Positions 60,830 through 64,000 of a stretch of DNA of 64,000 bases are shown piece by piece (the first letter of the stretch is position 1; each line of letters starts with the position of its first letter). The DNA comes from Sipunculus nudus. Its lineage: Eukaryota > Annelida > Sipuncula > Golfingiida > Sipunculidae. The notes under the pieces are model-generated. The model saw only the letters and a program-made list of their open reading frames with translations, was not told the origin of the DNA and searched no databases. The DNA lies in NCBI GenBank assembly GCA_026874595.1, contig CM049318.1, positions 54,761,250-54,825,249 of the forward strand. The letters are read 5' to 3'. Both the position numbers and the translations under genes were made by a program.

Positions 60830-61930
60830 TTGATGTATTGGACTGATATTTTGACCTGTCTATGCGTCTTTGATGGTATTCTTATTAACAAGACAGGTGG
60901 TGCCACCTTCATTGACTTTTGCAGTGTATGTGCCTGCTTATTTCTAAGGAGGGGTTTGACATATCAGTCTGACATTGGGCATATTTATATATCTCTTTGT
61001 TGTACATAAGACTGGTGGTACCAGCTACAATCATTGTATCCGCCAAAACATAGTTTGCGGATACTATGTTTTCAGTTATATTATAAAATTTTGCAGGTTT
61101 ATACATCTTGGATAGCTTTCTTGATTTTTTGGCAGGTGGCACCACCTACATTTATGTATACGCTGCAGACATTCAGGCTTATATCTCAGGACTTGTTTGA
61201 CATATCCCCCTGAAATTTTGCATGTGTATAGATCTCACATAGCTCTTAATCATACACACAATTGGTTGTGCCATCTGCCACCATTTTTGCACAGCATCTG
61301 TCAGTTTGTCGGCCGTGGGCTAAAATCACTCATATCTCAGTAGTGGTTTGACTTATCTGCCTAAAAATTTGCAGGTTTATACATCTTGGATAGCTTTCTG
61401 GATTTTTTGGCAGGTGGCGCCACCTACATTTATGTATATGCTGCGGACATTCAGGCTTATATCTCAGGACTGTTTTGACATATCCCCCTGAAATTTTGCA
61501 TGTGTATAGATCTCACATAGCTCTTAATCATACCTGCCACCATTTTTGCACAGGGTCCGTCTGTTCATCTGCCTTGGGATAAAAACACTCATATCTGTCC
61601 ATTGGTTGGACTGAAATTTTGCACGTGTATACATGGACAGCTTTCTTGATTTTATTACAGGTGACGCCACCTACATTCACATCTAAGCTGCAGGCATCCA
61701 AGCTCATATCTCCGGAACCGTTTGACCAGTTGGGCCAAAATTTTCATGTGTATAGATCTCCCATAGCTCTTTATCATACGCAAATCTGGTGGCGCTACCT
61801 GCAACCATTCTTGTACAGCCTCCATCAGTTCATCTGCATTGGGATAAAATCACTCATATCCCCCTGAAATTTTGCATGTGTATAGATCTTACATAGCTCT
61901 TAATCATACACAAGATTGGTGGTGCCTACT
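60830..61930. repeat. ~275 bp tandem repeat, about four units
   Basis: GCAGGTTTATACATCTTGGA at 61094 and 61371 begins two very similar units with GGCAGGTGGCRCCACCTACA and TCCCCCTGAAATTTTGCATG. Diverged units precede (60890) and follow (61618, 61855). Confidence 0.85.
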
Positions 61931-62329
61931 GCCACTATTTTTGCACAGCGTCCGTTTAGTGTTTAGTACTTGCATTGTTCATATACATGTTACACATGTT
62001 CTTGAAAAGTAATGGTCCAGCATTGAAGCATTATACCTGATGTAATCTCGTTGCACAGGTTCGCATTAGGCCTGTAGGCCTTGTTTTCAGGAAAAAGATA
62101 AAAAAATTTTTTAATCTTCTCCAAAACCGTCAAACCAAATTGTTAAATATGTCCGGAAACAAGCTCTCAAGTTTGTATTTAATAATTCAGGTTCAGTGAT
62201 ATTTGGCAGAGTTGTAGTAAGCTGAACTTCATCATTTGTCCAAGTAAGCATACTAAGAGTACAATCTCAGAAATGGCAGGAGCTAGCATCACCAAATTTT
62301 ATGCACATGTTGTTCAAGGCTCACTAAAA

Positions 62330-63450
62330 AGTGAGTTATTGGTAAACTGAGCAAAAATAATAAAACACATATATATATAATATATTATTTATTATACATA
62401 TATAATAATCAGTGGTAAGTTCGTTTTATAATTGTACATAATATAATTATAAAAATTATTATTAATGACCTATATGAATATGTAAGAAATAAACCCCAAG
62501 CTCACAAAAAATTACATCGGTCTAATGCCTGATTTATGTATGTATTTATTGGCATGTAGTAACAGAATTTTTCATTTTGATTGATTTGAAAATCATACCA
62601 TAAAAATTATTTAATTAAATAAACCAAATCTATGTTTAAATATAAGAAATGTCAATCTTTAAGTAATATATTCAATGAGGTCTATTCAACACATTATCTG
62701 TAAATAAAACATTCTTCTGAAATCAACAATGTCAACATGGTTTCATACACATAAATATTTTATATGCACACAATTAGTATTCAAGTACCATACTTGCATG
62801 AGCAGAGATTTCTATATTGCTCTCATGTAAATTGTCTTAAAACAAAGGCCATGGAAAAATGATACTGCCATATAAATACACAGGAATAATCTGGGTTTAT
62901 TTTTCATGCTCATTGAGATCAGTTTCCTTGGATATCTGGGTATCACAGCGAACAATTCCTTGTTCAGTAAATAAATAGGAACCTCATACTAGCCTTATTT
63001 TGCCCTCTAATGATAAAAAAAGCAGAAATGCGCTGGCACTATTAAAACTTTTAAATGCTTACCTGGCCTTTGGGTCTTTCAAGGTGAGCAGTAGGAGGTT
63101 TTTTTTACAAAACATACCTTGATAATTTAAATAAATAACAGTTTCAAGCAAAATGTACACAGCACCAATGAAATAGCTCATGTTTTTAATTTGTCTATCT
63201 GTGTTTTATGGAGACAATGACCTCATGAATTTTGCATTCTTGGAACCTTGTGAAAATATATAAACTGAAGACCTGCACAGACCACTGGAGAGGTGATGCT
63301 AGTATTAATGTACCCCTAACTGTAATTTCTGTTATCTACAGAAAACCTTGAACAGTTGTCTACAGAATATCTTTGTACACTATATGATATCTACATTATA
63401 TTTACATATATCCCATTATATACTGAGCATCACTCCAGCTACAGATGTCT
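62330..63450. other. No gene recognised
   Basis: AT-rich sequence, with a TATATATAATATATTATT patch near 62370-62400. No exon could be supported. Confidence 0.4.
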
Positions 63451-63454
63451 ACAG

Positions 63455-64000
63455 AACAGGACTAGATACAGTTATCTCACAACATTACTGTAGATACAAT
63501 TTATCTCACAGAACATGACTGTTATTACAATCACCTCAAGGAACATGGCTGGTGAGTTATCTCATGGAACATGACTGTAGATACAGTTACCTCACAGACC
63601 ATGACTGGTGATAGTTATCTGGCAGAACATGACTTGATATAGTCACCTAAGAACATGACTGTAGTTGTTCCATGTAACATGACTGTAGATAGTTATCTCG
63701 CACACAATGACTGGAAAAGTTATCTCACAGAACATGACTAGATAAAGTCACCTGGGAACATGACTAGTTATTTCATGGAACATTGCTGTGTATAGTTATC
63801 TCACAGACCATGACTCCAGATAGTTATCGGGCAGAACATGACTTGATATAGTCCCCTAATAACATGACTGTAGTCATGAGAAAACTATTTCAGGTCATGG
63901 TCTGTGAGATAACTATCTACAGTCATGTTACATGAAATATCTAGTTATTTCATTGAACATTATTGTAGATACAGTTATCTCACTGACCATGACTAGATAC
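63455..64000. repeat. ~30 bp minisatellite running off the window
   Basis: Units of GAACATGACTGTAGATACAG followed by TTATCTCACA recur with substitutions and length changes to the last base. One block (about 63884-63937) is in the opposite orientation. The array may continue beyond the window. Confidence 0.85.

Larger units (their letters stand above)
57574..62329 (+). mobile_element. Composite TTTTAGTGAACCT repeat element
   Basis: TTTTAGTGAACCT (57574-57586) and AGGCTCACTAAAA (62317-62329) are inverted with one mismatch. A duplicated opening lies at 57413 (TTTTTAGCGAACCTGTGAG). The interior has GTGTCATGCGTCATACGTCG (57615-57645), ~185-320 bp repeats (57799-58470), an inserted TTTTTAGCTCAG-type repeat (58987 on) and the 60.8-61.9 kb tandem array. 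That it is one element is an inference from the ends. Confidence 0.4.

Overview
The window is animal nuclear DNA, AT-rich and crowded with repeats. It contains no operons, no prokaryotic genes and no CRISPR. The only host gene I can support is a spliced gene on the + strand. Its ten exons (nine secure) encode a PA28-gamma/REG-gamma proteasome activator (PSME3), with the closest resemblance to animal PSME3. The repeat types point to a marine invertebrate: families opening TTTTAGCTCAGCTGA and ATGCCCCCGCC, both followed by GTCCGTCC-rich tracts; Helentron-like elements with internal tandem cores; and a Gmr1-like Ty3/gypsy element. A bivalve mollusc is my best guess, by inference only.

Layout. 1-27.3 kb holds no recognisable host gene. 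In order it carries: a 21-copy ~88 bp satellite (1.3-3.1 kb); a Harbinger-type MITE (4.1-4.4 kb); a 2 kb TA-flanked DNA element (5.9-7.9 kb); a ~4 kb element with outer and inner inverted repeats and a dispersed 14-mer (9.3-13.2 kb); a CRE-motif tandem duplication (15.1-15.6 kb); a GGACCGGTCC cluster (16.8 kb); a 210 bp MITE (17.1 kb); a hAT element with a relict transposase (17.9-18.6 kb); a tRNA-derived SINE (18.7-18.9 kb); and a three-LTR tandem retroelement with no coding capacity (21.9-26.2 kb).

27.66-55.99 kb is the PSME3 gene. Its exons are tiny (21-123 nt) and its introns are full of mobile elements: two hAT-type non-autonomous elements with perfect 8 bp target duplications, several Helentron/HINE-like elements, and a 6.7 kb Ty3/gypsy-type LTR retrotransposon in antisense orientation inside the intron between exons 7 and 8. 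That retrotransposon has two 1133 bp LTRs differing at only two sites, and a perfect 5 bp duplication. Its domains run gag-protease-integrase-RT/RNase H, the Gmr1-type order, but the catalytic half of reverse transcriptase is missing. It therefore looks like a very young insertion of a copy that could not move by itself.

56-64 kb downstream of PSME3 holds a probable 3' UTR, a small TA-flanked MITE, a long composite repeat with several internal tandem arrays, and a ~30 bp minisatellite running off the window end.

The points most worth checking are the RT-less Gmr1-like element, the two PSME3 exons whose splice acceptors abut the 3' end of the same transposon family, an in-frame 21 nt candidate microexon, and the three-LTR composite flanked by one 4 bp duplication. 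I found no multi-gene system of unknown type.
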